DNA of 30,005 bases from Brevundimonas sp. UBA7664 (GCF_002483305.1 NZ_DLHQ01000003.1:1-30005), one strand, 5' to 3'; counted from the stretch's first letter, positions 7,714 through 16,458 are shown. Translations and numbers: made by a program. Notes: a model not told the origin generated them from the sequence alone.

Positions 7714-7717
7714 CGGG

Positions 7718-8584
7718 TCAGCGCCTTTCAAGGGTGACGCCATCCGGCGCCGTCAGGGCATCGAGACGGGCCGTGGCCGGCGCGTCGCCGAGTCCGTAGG
7801 CCTCCAGCCAGCCGGTGGTCGCCGTCACGATCAGGTCGAAATCGCCGGCGTCCGCATTGCGAACCAGGCTGTGGTCGGCCCCGGCGAAGACCAGCAGCAT
7901 CTTGTCGCCCGCCGGGCTGCGGTCGAACGGGCGGCGATGATCGCGCCAGTCGGCGACATAGCCCTCGACCAGATCAGCGTCGCCTGTGATCATCAGGGTC
8001 GGCGTCCGCAGGCCCAACCAGCTCTCGGGCGTGACGAGGCCCGGCACGTCGCCGGCCGAGGAGAAGGCGATCACCGCCTTGACGTCAGGATCCCCGAGCG
8101 GTCCGGCCGCGGTGACGGCGCCGCCCGAGATCAGCGACATCAGGGAGCCGAAGGAGTGCCCGGCCGCGACGATCGGCTTGCCGGAATGGGCCGCGCGCAC
8201 GAAGCCGCGGGCCACGGCGAGGTCGACGATCCGGGTGGAGAAGGCGGCGCGGCCGTCATAGCGATCATGGTCGGGATGGCGGAGGGAATCGACGTGCAGC
8301 GGCGCGACCACCGTGAAGCCGTCCGCCGCCCAGGCCGACAGGATGCGCTCATAGGCGGCCGGGCTGCCGTTGAAGCCGTGACTGAACACCACAACGGCGC
8401 GCTCGTCGGCGGCCTGCCAGACGCTGACGGCGATCACCCGACCGTCGGGCGCCGTCAGTTCGAGACGTGTGGCCGCGGTCGCCGGCGCGGCGGCGGGCGG
8501 CGAAGCGGTCTGGGCGAGGGCCGGCGCGATCGGCGCAAGGACCAGCGACAGCGCAAGCGCCGCGAGTTTCAAACGACGGATCAT
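7718..8584 (-). CDS. Secreted alpha/beta hydrolase
   Basis: 288 aa. A signal peptide (MIRRLKLAALALSLVLAPIAPALA, probable cleavage after Ala24) sends it to the periplasm. The alpha/beta hydrolase fold shows the oxyanion-side motif SHGFNGS (68-74) and the nucleophile elbow GHSFGS with Ser144. Acidic residues in TGDADLVEG (Asp202 or Asp204) and His238 in GADHSL complete a likely catalytic triad. The LHVDSLRHPDH segment resembles the dienelactone-hydrolase/PAF-acetylhydrolase-like group. The substrate is unknown. It follows ispG by 60 bases and precedes GST by four, so it belongs to the same transcription direction and probably the same unit. Confidence 0.88.
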   Translation of the reverse strand: MIRRLKLAALALSLVLAPIAPALAQTASPPAAAPATAATRLELTAPDGRVIAVSVWQAADERAVVVFSHGFNGSPAAYERILSAWAADGFTVVAPLHVDSLRHPDHDRYDGRAAFSTRIVDLAVARGFVRAAHSGKPIVAAGHSFGSLMSLISGGAVTAAGPLGDPDVKAVIAFSSAGDVPGLVTPESWLGLRTPTLMITGDADLVEGYVADWRDHRRPFDRSPAGDKMLLVFAGADHSLVRNADAGDFDLIVTATTGWLEAYGLGDAPATARLDALTAPDGVTLERR

Positions 8585-8644
8585 GGCGGTCCCAAACTGG
8601 CTACGATGGCCACCCGTAACCCAGGTCCGGGTCGGGCGGGAAGG

Positions 8645-9799
8645 CTATTCCGCCGGTTCGAGCGCCGGCGCGGCCCCGGCGCTGGCGCGGGCCGCGTCCA
8701 GCTCGGCGGCCTTGGCTTCGACCAGGTTGACGATGTGGTCGATCATGCCGTCGTTGTGCTGTTTGTGGGCCATGCGGCCGTTGACATAGACCATGCCCGA
8801 GCCGGCTCCGCCGCCGGTGAAGCCGACGTCCGTGTACAGAGCTTCGCCCGGTCCGTTGACGACGCAGCCGATGATCGACAGCGACATCGGCGTGGTCACA
8901 TGGGCCAGCCGTTCCTCGAGAATGCCGACGGTCTCGATCACGTTGAAGCCCTGCCTCGCGCACGACGGGCAGGCGATGATGTTGACGCCGCGGTGACGCA
9001 GACCCAGCGATTTGAGGATGTCGAACCCGACCTTGATCTCCTCGACCGGGTCGGCGGCGAGGCTGACGCGGATGGTGTCGCCGATGCCGGCCCAGAGCAT
9101 GTTGCCCATGCCGATGGCCGACTTGATCGTGCCCGAGCGCAGCGGCCCGGCCTCGGTCACGCCGAGGTGCAGCGGGCAGTCGATGGCCTCGGCCAGCTGC
9201 TGGTAGGCGGCCACGGTCAGGAAGGGGTCGGAGGCCTTCACCGAAATCTTGAATTCGTGGAAGTCGTGGTCCTGCAGGATGCGGGCGTGATTGAGGGCGC
9301 TCTCGACCATGGCCTCGGGACAGGGCTCGCCGTATTTCTCGAGCAACTCCTTCTCCAGGGAGCCGGCGTTGACGCCGATCCGCATGGAGCAGCCGTGGTC
9401 GCGGGCGGCCTGGATGACGTCGCGGACGCGGTCAGCCGAGCCGATATTGCCCGGATTGATGCGCAGGCAGGCGGCGCCGGCCTGAGCCGCCTCGATGCCG
9501 CGCTTGTAGTGAAAATGGATGTCGGCGACGAGCGGGACGCGGGACTCGCGGGCGATGGTGCGGAAGGCGGTGGTCGAGGCCTCGTCGGGGCAGGAGACGC
9601 GCACGATGTCGGCGCCGGCCTCCTCCAGCTGGCGGATCTGCTCCAGCGTGGCCGCCGCGTCCGAGGTCGGCGTGTTGGTCATCGACTGGACGGTAATCGG
9701 CGCGTCGCCGCCCACGGGGACGTTCCCCACCATGATCTGGCGGCTCTTGCGGCGCTCGATGTGGCGCCACGGGCGAACGTGGGAAAGGTCAGAGCTCAT
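8645..9799 (-). CDS. ispG: 4-hydroxy-3-methylbut-2-en-1-yl diphosphate synthase (flavodoxin)
   Basis: 384 aa. IspG (GcpE) converts methylerythritol cyclodiphosphate to HMBPP in the non-mevalonate isoprenoid pathway, using a 4Fe-4S cluster and reduced flavodoxin or ferredoxin. The N-terminal TIM barrel contains QSMTNTPTSD (38-47), VRVSCPDE (67-73) and DIHFHYKRG (93-101). The C-terminal cluster domain has the ligands Cys277 and Cys280 (CPSCARQGF) and Cys312 and Glu319 (GCVVNGPGE). This is the compact bacterial type without the plant insertion. The C-terminus is an alanine-rich tail of about 20 residues. It lies downstream of the rodZ-like gene, a common pairing in proteobacteria. Confidence 0.97.
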   Translation of the reverse strand: MSSDLSHVRPWRHIERRKSRQIMVGNVPVGGDAPITVQSMTNTPTSDAAATLEQIRQLEEAGADIVRVSCPDEASTTAFRTIARESRVPLVADIHFHYKRGIEAAQAGAACLRINPGNIGSADRVRDVIQAARDHGCSMRIGVNAGSLEKELLEKYGEPCPEAMVESALNHARILQDHDFHEFKISVKASDPFLTVAAYQQLAEAIDCPLHLGVTEAGPLRSGTIKSAIGMGNMLWAGIGDTIRVSLAADPVEEIKVGFDILKSLGLRHRGVNIIACPSCARQGFNVIETVGILEERLAHVTTPMSLSIIGCVVNGPGEALYTDVGFTGGGAGSGMVYVNGRMAHKQHNDGMIDHIVNLVEAKAAELDAARASAGAAPALEPAE

Positions 9800-9820
9800 G
9801 CGGCCGCAACATAGGCATTC

Positions 9821-9858
9821 GATTGCGGCATGGCCACGACGGCAGACTGCCGCAATCA
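9821..9858 (-). promoter_or_regulatory. Alternative hairpins between rodZ-like and ispG
   Basis: A perfect 10-bp inverted repeat, GATTGCGGCA (9821-9830) and TGCCGCAATC (9848-9857), overlaps the rodZ-like stop codon and lies 22 bases upstream of the ispG start. On the transcribed strand the first arm can instead pair with a TGCCG block directly after it (CGGCA-GTC-TGCCG). Two structures therefore exclude each other. There is no U tract, so it may tune ispG translation or stabilise an mRNA end rather than terminate. Confidence 0.5.
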
Positions 9859-10941
9859 GCCGCCGGTGGTGGTGACCATGGCCGTCTGGACCGTGGCGGC
9901 GCGGGCCTGGGCCTCGGCCTGGGCGGCCTGGGTGCGGGCCACGACCTCGGCCGCGGCCTGACGGGCCAGGGCCTGGGCGCGGCTGTTCAGCTGGCTGAGC
10001 GGGGTCTGCTCGGCCGTCAGCGTGCCGCCGTGTTCGCCGTTCAGATAGACGTCGAAATCGGCGAAATGGCTGGAGACATCGACCACGGCGGCGACGCCGG
10101 CAGGGGCGCGCCAGGCGTCCCCGGGGGCCAGCTGGCGGGCGAACAGCACCCGGCCGTCGGCCATACGGACCACCAGACTGGCGGCCTTGCGGGCCTGGAT
10201 CACCACCTGGGAGGCGTTGGCCGTGGCGCCGTAGATGGCGCCGCGCGGGTTGAAGGCGCGCTGCACCGGCGGCGCGCTGGCGGCCGCGGCGGCGATGGCT
10301 TCGGGCGAAGCCGGATCGAGGCCGGTCAGCTCGGCCTCGAGACCGGGCGTGATGTAGAGGGCCGGAATGGTCTGGTCGGGCGGGGCCGGGCGCGGCGCGG
10401 TCAGGCTCAGGGCCGCGGGCTGGCCGGGCACGGCGCCCAGGGTCCAGCTTTCGGGCACGGCGGCGAGATCGGACGGCTGCGGCGCGCGCATCAGGCTGAC
10501 GCGCTGGAAGACGTTCCAGCCGACCACGGCGAGCACCAGGGCGAGGCCGGCGGCGATCAGGCGGGGCGAATAGCGTTTCACCTCCTCGAAGGCGACGCCG
10601 ACAGGGGCCTGGAGCGGCACCGAGGGATCAGGGCTCTCGCGCTTGAACCGCTCGACCGCCAGCTGCTCGTCGAGGCCGAGGGAGCCGGCGTAGGCGCGGA
10701 CATAGCCGATGGAGAAGACGCGGTTGGGCAGGGTCGAGAAGTCGTTCTGCTCCAGCGCGGTCAGATAGCGGCTCGGCACGCGGGTGATGCTGGACAGCTC
10801 GGCCAGGGAGCGGCCGGAGTGTTCACGGGCGATGCGGAGGCCGTCGCCCAGAGTCGGGGCGTCCGTGACGGAAGGAACGACATCCTTCCAGTCTGGATGA
10901 GCCTTGAGCTCTTCGGGGATTCCCCCCGTATCCAGCGCCAT
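9856..10941 (-). CDS. RodZ-like helix-turn-helix membrane protein
   Basis: 361 aa from the start chosen. It has an Xre-type helix-turn-helix at about residues 30-95 (LGDGLRIAREHSGRSLAELS, then TRVPSRYLTALEQNDF and GYVRAYAGSLGLD). A single membrane span lies at about 128-144, and a C-terminal DUF4115-type periplasmic domain contains SLVVRMADGRVLFARQLAPGDAW. RodZ links the MreB cytoskeleton to the wall-building machinery and controls rod shape. The frame is open to 11079, but the extra 46 codons use many A/T-ending codons unlike the rest of the gene. I therefore prefer MALDTGGI, which has AGG four bases upstream. An Ala/Gln-rich tail ends the protein. Order rodZ-ispG is conserved. Confidence 0.85.
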   Translation of the reverse strand: MALDTGGIPEELKAHPDWKDVVPSVTDAPTLGDGLRIAREHSGRSLAELSSITRVPSRYLTALEQNDFSTLPNRVFSIGYVRAYAGSLGLDEQLAVERFKRESPDPSVPLQAPVGVAFEEVKRYSPRLIAAGLALVLAVVGWNVFQRVSLMRAPQPSDLAAVPESWTLGAVPGQPAALSLTAPRPAPPDQTIPALYITPGLEAELTGLDPASPEAIAAAAASAPPVQRAFNPRGAIYGATANASQVVIQARKAASLVVRMADGRVLFARQLAPGDAWRAPAGVAAVVDVSSHFADFDVYLNGEHGGTLTAEQTPLSQLNSRAQALARQAAAEVVARTQAAQAEAQARAATVQTAMVTTTGG

Positions 10942-11110
10942 TACGCCTGACCCCACACTCGGCGCGCGCAAGGGGTCCTCACGCGTCGCCATACTCGACA
11001 CCGGGGCCTGTATCATATCGGGATGACAGTTCGGGCCTGCCCCCGCAAACCCCCCGGTTCCGCCTTGTGGATAACTCATTAGGGCCGCCCGATCAACGAT
11101 TTGTTAGCCA

Positions 11111-11131
11111 TCCCGGCGTGTCGGTCCGGGA
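11111..11131 (-). terminator. Hairpin directly after ptsP
   Basis: A 6-bp stem (TCCCGG 11111-11116 with CCGGGA 11126-11131, nine-base loop) starts about five bases after the ptsP stop on the minus strand. It has no U tract. It could be a weak terminator or mRNA 3'-end structure between ptsP and the rodZ-like gene, whose own promoter would then lie in the roughly 190 bases before 10941. Confidence 0.35.
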
Positions 11132-11135
11132 CGGT

Positions 11136-13400
11136 TCAGATCGTGACGTTCAACTTCCGGGCCAGGGATTCGAGCTCGCCCCGGATCGAGCCGGCGGAGG
11201 AGCCGAGCAGGTTGGCCATGCCCCGCCGGGCCGCCGGCAGATCGGCCGACAGGATCATCCGCTTGACCGGCCCCACGCCCCCGGCCGGCGCTGACAGTCG
11301 GGTATAGCCGAGGGTCAGCAGGGCGAAGGCCTCGAGCGGCCGGCCGGCCAGTTCTCCGCACACGGAGACGGGCGTTCCGGTGTCGGCGCATTTCTTCTGG
11401 ATCTCGGCCAGGGCGCGCAGGGCCGGGGGCGAGAGGGGATCGTAGCGGTCGGAGACCAGCGGATTGGTCCGGTCGGCAGCGAACATGTACTGGAACAGGT
11501 CATTGGTCCCGACCGAGACGAAGTCGGTCAGGGGCAGAAGCGCGTCGAGGTGCCAGAGCAGTGACGGGCATTCGATCATCGCCCCGACCCGCAGCAGCGC
11601 CGGCAGGTCCCGGCCCCGGCGCTTCGCCCAGGCGCATTCGACATCGACCAGTTCTCGGGCGGCGCGGAATTCGTCGACCGTGGCGATCATCGGGAACATG
11701 ACGCGCAGTTCGCGGCCGGCGGCGGCCGTCAGCAGGGCGCGCAACTGCAAACGCAACAGGCCGGGCCGGTCGAGGCCGAGGCGGATGGCGCGGCGGCCGA
11801 GGGCCGGGTTCTCTTCCCGCTCGGTCTCCAGATAGGGCAGCACCTTGTCGCCGCCGATATCGAGGGTGCGGAAGGTCACGGGGCGGTCGCCGGCGGTGTC
11901 GAGCACCAGCTTGTACAGGGCGGTCTGGCTGGTCAGCCGGGGCAGTTCCTCGGAGACCATGAACTGGAACTCGGTGCGGAACAGGCCGATGCCCTCGGCG
12001 CCGGTGGCGTCCAGATTCTCCAGATCGACCGCCAGGCCGGCGTTGGTCAGGACGGTGATCCGGGTCCCGTCGAGGGTGACGGCGGGCACGTCGCGCAGCT
12101 TGGCGAACTCGGCCTGGCGGGCGCTGCGGACCTGCATGCGCGACTGGACCGCGGCCAGCATGTCGGGGCGGGGGCGCAGATAGGTTTCGCCGGTCTCGCC
12201 GTCGACGATGACCAGATCGCCCTCGGACAGCCGATCGCGCAGGCCCATGATGCGGCCGACGCAGGGAATCTGAAGCGCCCGGGCGACGATGGCGGCGTGG
12301 CTGGCGGCCGAGCCTTCTTCCAGCAGCAGGCCCCTCAGCTTGTGCCGGGGGTATTCCAGCAGGTCGGCGGGGCCGAGGTTGCGGGCGACGAGGATGGCGT
12401 CGTCGGGCAGATCCCGCTCGCCCGGCTTGTCTCCCGCGAGGAAGCGCAGCAGGCGGTTGGCCAGGTCCTCGAAATCGTGAAGCCGCTCGCGGATATAGGG
12501 ATCGCGGGCCTGGGCGAAGCGAGCGCGGTGTTCGTTGCGGACCCGGTCGACCGCGGCCTCGGCGGTCAGGCCGGTGCGGACGGCCTCCTCCAGCGACCGG
12601 TTCCAGCCCCGGTCGTCGGCGAACATGCGATAGGTCTCGAGCACCTCGAACGAGGCACCGGCCAGCTTGCCCTGCCCGCCCTCGAGCATGGAATCGATAT
12701 TGGCCTTGAGGGCGACCAGGGCCTCGCGCAGGCGGATTTCCTCGACCTGCTGGTTCTCGGCCAGGAGGTTCTCGGGCGCGAGGGGCGCCTCGTGCAGGAT
12801 GACGTGGCCGTAGGCCAGACCCTCGGCGAAGCGTTGGCCCTTGAGGCGTTCGGGCCGGTGCGGGGCGACCTCGATGTCGCGCAGTTCGTCCTGGGCCAGC
12901 AGTTCGCCCGAGGCCACGGTCTCGGCCAGAACCATGGCGATGGTCTGGATGTCCTCGACTTCCTCGTCGTCGTAGCGCCGCTCGGAGCGGTTCTGGACGA
13001 CCAGCACGCCGATGGCGCGGCCGCCGCGCAGCAGGGGGGCGCCGAGGAAGGCGTGATAGGGATCCTCGCCCGTTTCCGGCCGGTAGACGAAGCTGGGGTG
13101 GGACGGGGCGTCCGACAGGCTGATCGGGGCCGCGGTGCGCGCCACCTCGCCGACCAGGCCTTCGCCCGGGCGCAGACGGGTGGTGTGGACGGCCTCGGGC
13201 TTCAGGCCCTGGGTGGCGAACAGTTCGAGGTCGCCCGAGGCGCGGCGCAGATAGATCGAGCAGACCTCGGCCACCATCGACTGGGCGATGATGCGCACGA
13301 CGGTGTCGAGCCGGTCCTGGGCCGGCGACGCGCCGGCCATGGCTTCGCGAATCTGGCGAAGGAGGTTGCGTGGCCCCGTCGTCAATCCGCCAACCGGCAT
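11136..13400 (-). CDS. ptsP: Phosphoenolpyruvate-protein phosphotransferase PtsP (EI-Ntr)
   Basis: 754 aa. First enzyme of the nitrogen phosphotransferase system: it takes phosphate from PEP and passes it to NPr (HPr-like), then to EIIA-Ntr. An N-terminal GAF domain (about 25-170) is the hallmark of EI-Ntr and senses glutamine and 2-oxoglutarate in studied members. The EI domains follow, with the phospho-accepting His368 in GSAASHAAI. The PEP-binding barrel has GLFRTEFQFM (472-481), GTNDLFQY (631-638) and catalytic Cys681 in SVCGELAG. A strong AGGAGG ribosome binding site precedes the ATG. It sits 50 bases behind lysC. Its partners ptsO and ptsN are not in the window. Confidence 0.95.
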   Translation of the reverse strand: MPVGGLTTGPRNLLRQIREAMAGASPAQDRLDTVVRIIAQSMVAEVCSIYLRRASGDLELFATQGLKPEAVHTTRLRPGEGLVGEVARTAAPISLSDAPSHPSFVYRPETGEDPYHAFLGAPLLRGGRAIGVLVVQNRSERRYDDEEVEDIQTIAMVLAETVASGELLAQDELRDIEVAPHRPERLKGQRFAEGLAYGHVILHEAPLAPENLLAENQQVEEIRLREALVALKANIDSMLEGGQGKLAGASFEVLETYRMFADDRGWNRSLEEAVRTGLTAEAAVDRVRNEHRARFAQARDPYIRERLHDFEDLANRLLRFLAGDKPGERDLPDDAILVARNLGPADLLEYPRHKLRGLLLEEGSAASHAAIVARALQIPCVGRIMGLRDRLSEGDLVIVDGETGETYLRPRPDMLAAVQSRMQVRSARQAEFAKLRDVPAVTLDGTRITVLTNAGLAVDLENLDATGAEGIGLFRTEFQFMVSEELPRLTSQTALYKLVLDTAGDRPVTFRTLDIGGDKVLPYLETEREENPALGRRAIRLGLDRPGLLRLQLRALLTAAAGRELRVMFPMIATVDEFRAARELVDVECAWAKRRGRDLPALLRVGAMIECPSLLWHLDALLPLTDFVSVGTNDLFQYMFAADRTNPLVSDRYDPLSPPALRALAEIQKKCADTGTPVSVCGELAGRPLEAFALLTLGYTRLSAPAGGVGPVKRMILSADLPAARRGMANLLGSSAGSIRGELESLARKLNVTI

Positions 13401-13450
13401 GGCCCCTCCTGATGAACGACGCCGCAGATGGGCGCCGTCCGGCTCAATTC

Positions 13451-14725
13451 CTAGACTTCTTCCAGTCCATAGGCCGCATGAAGCGCACGAACGGCCAGTT
13501 CCGCATAGGCGGCGTCGATCAATACGCTGATCTTGATCTCGGATGTCGAGATGGCCTGAAATTTCACGCCCTTGTCGGCGAGGGCCCGGAACATGGTCTG
13601 GGCGACGCCGGCGTGGCTGCGCATGCCGACCCCGACGACCGAGACCTTGGCCACGTCCTCGTCGACGCGCAGTTCCTCGAAGCCGAGCTGGGTTTGCGCG
13701 GCGCGCATCAGTTCGGCGGCGCGTGCGGCGTCCCTGCGGCCCGTGGTGAAGGTCAGGTTGACCGCGCCCTCGGTCCGCGACTGGCCCTGGACGATCATGT
13801 CGACATTGACGTTGGCCTCGGCCAGCCGGGTGAAGACGTCGGCCGGAGCATCGACCCGGTCGGTCAGCCCCAGCAAGGTGATGCGGGCCTCGTCACGGCT
13901 CATGGTCACGCCGGATACGATGCGTTTTTCCACGATTTCCTCCTCGTCGCAGATCAATGTGCCGGACTTGGCGGGCAGGACGCCGTTTTCGTCGGGTTCG
14001 ATGAAGCTGGACAGCACCCGCACCGGGACGCGTTTGGCCATGGCCAGCTCCACGGAGCGGGTCTGCAGGACCTTGGCCCCCAGCGAGGCCATCTCCAGCA
14101 TCTCTTCATAGGAAATCTTCTCGAGGCGGCGGGCCTTCGATTCGATGCGGGGGTCGGTGGTGTAGACGCCGTCCACGTCCGTGTAGATGTCGCACGGGCA
14201 ATCCAGCGCCGCGGCCACAGCCACCGCCGACGTGTCCGAACCGCCGCGGCCCAGGGTGGTGATCCGGCCCGAACGGCTGACGCCCTGGAAGCCGGGGACG
14301 ACGGCGATCTCGCCCTTGTCCATGGCGGCGCCCAGCACCTCGCCCGGCACGTCCTCGATGCGGGCGCGGCCGTGGGCGTCGTCGGTGAGGATGGGAATCT
14401 GCCAGCCCATCCAGCTGCGGGCGTTCAGGCCCATGTTGCGCAGGGTCAGGGCCAGCAGGCCGGCGGTGACCTGTTCGCCCGAGGCGACGACGATGTCATA
14501 TTCGTCGTCGGACGGTTCGACGCCCGGGCCCGGCCGGCCCGCGCCGTCGGTCCAGGCGACCAGTTCATTGGTCTTGCCGGCCATGGCGGAGACGACGACG
14601 GCGACCTGTTTGCCGGCGGCGACCTCGGCCGCGACGATGCGGGCGGCCCGGCGGATGCGTTCGAGGTCGCCCATCGAGGTGCCGCCGAACTTCATCACCA
14701 GTCGCGTCGTAGCTGGCCGCGTCAT
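13451..14725 (-). CDS. lysC: Aspartate kinase
   Basis: 424 aa. Phosphorylates L-aspartate in the first step of lysine, threonine, methionine and diaminopimelate synthesis. The kinase domain (about 7-255) begins RLVMKFGGTSMGD (residues 8-20) and contains VVPGFQG, TTLGRGGSDTSAVAVAAAL and YTDVDGVYTTDPR. Two ACT domains follow (about 270-345 and 350-420), with the second showing VSVVGVGMRSHAGV and the feedback region FQAISTSEIKISVLI. This places it with the lysine/threonine-inhibited single-polypeptide form. The frame is open far upstream into ubiG, but MTRPATTRLVMKF gives the family N-terminus; MGRSATM at 14743 is possible. ubiG is divergent, so their promoters share 14726-14780. Confidence 0.95.
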   Translation of the reverse strand: MTRPATTRLVMKFGGTSMGDLERIRRAARIVAAEVAAGKQVAVVVSAMAGKTNELVAWTDGAGRPGPGVEPSDDEYDIVVASGEQVTAGLLALTLRNMGLNARSWMGWQIPILTDDAHGRARIEDVPGEVLGAAMDKGEIAVVPGFQGVSRSGRITTLGRGGSDTSAVAVAAALDCPCDIYTDVDGVYTTDPRIESKARRLEKISYEEMLEMASLGAKVLQTRSVELAMAKRVPVRVLSSFIEPDENGVLPAKSGTLICDEEEIVEKRIVSGVTMSRDEARITLLGLTDRVDAPADVFTRLAEANVNVDMIVQGQSRTEGAVNLTFTTGRRDAARAAELMRAAQTQLGFEELRVDEDVAKVSVVGVGMRSHAGVAQTMFRALADKGVKFQAISTSEIKISVLIDAAYAELAVRALHAAYGLEEV

Positions 14726-14780
14726 CGTGGCGGATCGCCCCATCTTGCATGGAGAGCCGCCCGGGTTCATCCCTCGGCCC

Positions 14781-15584
14781 ATGGCCGCTTCTAACGACAC
14801 CGTATCGGCGCGCAAACCCCAAAGCCGCGCGGAATTCGAGGACGGGGCCGCCGGCCCCTCGATCGATCCCGCCGACGTGGCCCGGTTTTCGGCCCAGGCG
14901 GCGGAATGGTGGGACGCGCGTGGGCCGTTCGCGCCGCTGCACAAATTCAATCCGGCCCGGCTGGCCTTCGTCCGCGACCGGGCGGCGGAGCGGTTCGGGC
15001 GGGATGCGAAGACTCGCGCCGCCTTCGACGGCCTGACCCTGCTGGACGTCGGTTGCGGCGGCGGGCTGATCGCCGAACCGATGCGGCGGATGGGGTTTGC
15101 GGTGACGGCGGTGGACGCCTCGGCGGAGAACATCGGCACGGCGCGGGCGCATGCGGCGCAGCAGGAGCTCGACATCGCCTATCGCGCGGCGACGGTGGAG
15201 CAGCTGGAGGCCGAGGGGGCCGGGCCGTTCGACGTGGTCCTGACCATGGAGGTGATCGAGCATGTGGCCGATCCGGAGGCCTTCATCCGCGCCTGTTCGC
15301 GGATGGTAAAGCCCGGCGGGATGATGATCGTCGCCACCCTGAACCGGACGCTGAAGTCGCTGGCCCTGGGCAAGATCGCCGCCGAATACGTCCTGCGCTG
15401 GGTGCCGGCGGGGACCCACGACTGGAGCCAGTTCCTCAAGCCGGACGAGATCCGGCGGATGCTGTCGGAAGAGCCGGTGGCGGTCAGCGGGCCCTATGGC
15501 CTGGTCTATGACCCGCTCACGGACCGCTGGAGCGAAAGCGACGATGCGGGGATCAACTACATGATGGTCGCGACGCGGGACTGA
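14781..15584 (+). CDS. ubiG: Bifunctional ubiquinone O-methyltransferase UbiG
   Basis: 267 aa. UbiG performs both O-methylations in ubiquinone synthesis (2-polyprenyl-6-hydroxyphenol and 3-demethylubiquinol) with S-adenosylmethionine. Family signs are the N-terminal SIDPADVARFSAQAAEWWD block (27-45), FAPLHKFNPARL (50-61) and motif I LLDVGCGGGLIAEPM (87-101). Also present are the TMEVIEHV segment near 160 and the conserved C-terminal AGTHDWSQFLKPDEI and DAGINYMMVA. The open frame extends far upstream in antisense to lysC, but homology begins after this ATG. The 55 bases to lysC must carry both promoters. Confidence 0.95.
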   Translation: MAASNDTVSARKPQSRAEFEDGAAGPSIDPADVARFSAQAAEWWDARGPFAPLHKFNPARLAFVRDRAAERFGRDAKTRAAFDGLTLLDVGCGGGLIAEPMRRMGFAVTAVDASAENIGTARAHAAQQELDIAYRAATVEQLEAEGAGPFDVVLTMEVIEHVADPEAFIRACSRMVKPGGMMIVATLNRTLKSLALGKIAAEYVLRWVPAGTHDWSQFLKPDEIRRMLSEEPVAVSGPYGLVYDPLTDRWSESDDAGINYMMVATRD

Positions 15585-15682
15585 GCCGGCTTACGGCGAA
15601 TTCATCCACCTTTCGAGGATGTAACGGGACAGACCAAGCGTTGCGGTGGGATGAAGGCGCACCCCCGAAACGGAGCCCCATC

Positions 15683-15907
15683 ATGAAAAAGCGTCTTCTG
15701 ATCCTCGCCGCCCTGTCCGCCGCCCTGATGACCTCGGCCTGCGTCACCGTCATCGACGCCGGCGATGACCACGATTTCGGCTGGCATGGCGAGAACGCCC
15801 AGCCGTTCGACGCCTCCCGCGACGCCTGCCGCGCCTCGACCGGCAAGGGTCAGCACAGCGACGAATTCCGCGCCTGCATGGCCGCCAAGGGCTGGACCCG
15901 CAGCTAG
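15683..15907 (+). CDS. Small cysteine-containing putative lipoprotein
   Basis: 74 aa. A basic hydrophobic signal (MKKRLLILAALSAALMTSAC) suggests lipidation at Cys20, although Thr at the -3 position is unusual for a lipobox. The mature part is about 54 residues. It has two more cysteines (Cys49 and Cys65) in the arrangement DACRAS...FRACMAAKGW, which resembles many small alphaproteobacterial lipoproteins of unknown role and could form a disulfide. GGAG lies seven bases before the ATG, which decides the start against an upstream in-frame ATG at 15641. Its stop codon overlaps that of the convergent GNAT gene within CTAG. Confidence 0.75.
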   Translation: MKKRLLILAALSAALMTSACVTVIDAGDDHDFGWHGENAQPFDASRDACRASTGKGQHSDEFRACMAAKGWTRS

Positions 15908-16458
15908 GGGTTCAGATCCCGGACCATATAGCGGGAGCCGGGGCCGTAGCCGGCCAGCTTGTCCGCCATGCCCGCCTTGTCGAAGACAGTGAAGCCGTGC
16001 CGTTCCCAGAACGGCGCGGCGTCGTTGACCGCCACAAGCGTCAGGGTCCGCCAGCCGGCGGCGAGGGCGTCCTGCGCCAGCCGTTCGACAATGGCCCGCG
16101 ACCAGCCGCCGCCGCGCACCATCGGGTCGAGCGCGAGGTCGTGCAGATACACCACCGACGCATCGTCCGGGACGGCCTCGATCAGGGTGTCCAACGCCGG
16201 CGCGTCACCGGCCCGCCAGGGATAGGCGATGAGGTAGCCCTTCGCAGGCCCCTCGCCGACGGCCAGGACGAAGCAGCCGGCGGGATTCAGCGCCAGCCGG
16301 TTGGCGAAACAGTCCCGGCCTTCGAAATGATCGGGAAAGCCGACGGCGGCGATGTCGACGACGGCGTCCAGATCGGCCGCCGTCATCGCCCGCCAGGTCA
16401 GGCCGTCGTCGCTCAGCCGGGGCAGCGGGCGTTGAACGGGGCCGCGTTGAAATTCCAT
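15904..16458 (-). CDS. GNAT family N-acetyltransferase
   Basis: 184 aa. The Gcn5-related acetyltransferase fold is recognisable from RAMTAADLDAVVDIA (about 23-37). The strand YLHDLALDP (104-112) leads into the acetyl-CoA loop RGGGWSRAIVERL (115-127), and LTLVAVNDAAPFWERHGFTV follows (about 139-158). The loop reads RGGGWS instead of the usual R/Q-x-x-G-x-G/A. Substrate is unknown; these enzymes acetylate small molecules or protein N-termini. The start at 16458 overlaps the upstream DUF6265-like gene by 46 bases. ATG 16386 is an alternative but would remove the first strand. Confidence 0.85.
   Translation of the reverse strand: MEFQRGPVQRPLPRLSDDGLTWRAMTAADLDAVVDIAAVGFPDHFEGRDCFANRLALNPAGCFVLAVGEGPAKGYLIAYPWRAGDAPALDTLIEAVPDDASVVYLHDLALDPMVRGGGWSRAIVERLAQDALAAGWRTLTLVAVNDAAPFWERHGFTVFDKAGMADKLAGYGPGSRYMVRDLNP

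Noticed and set aside
7871..9814. A 647-codon plus-strand frame antisense to the hydrolase and ispG
   Set aside because: It spans two well-supported minus-strand genes and an intergenic gap, and has the composition of a shadow frame. No domain is recognisable.
10942..11079. Extra 46 codons at the start of the rodZ-like gene
   Set aside because: Many codons end in A or T, unlike the rest of the gene, and the segment has no homology-like features; it is more likely leader sequence.
15600..15660. GTAACG followed by CGTT upstream of the small lipoprotein, resembling an ECF sigma promoter
   Set aside because: The spacing (about 12-13 bases) is too short for known alphaproteobacterial ECF promoters, which have about 16-17, so I do not call it.
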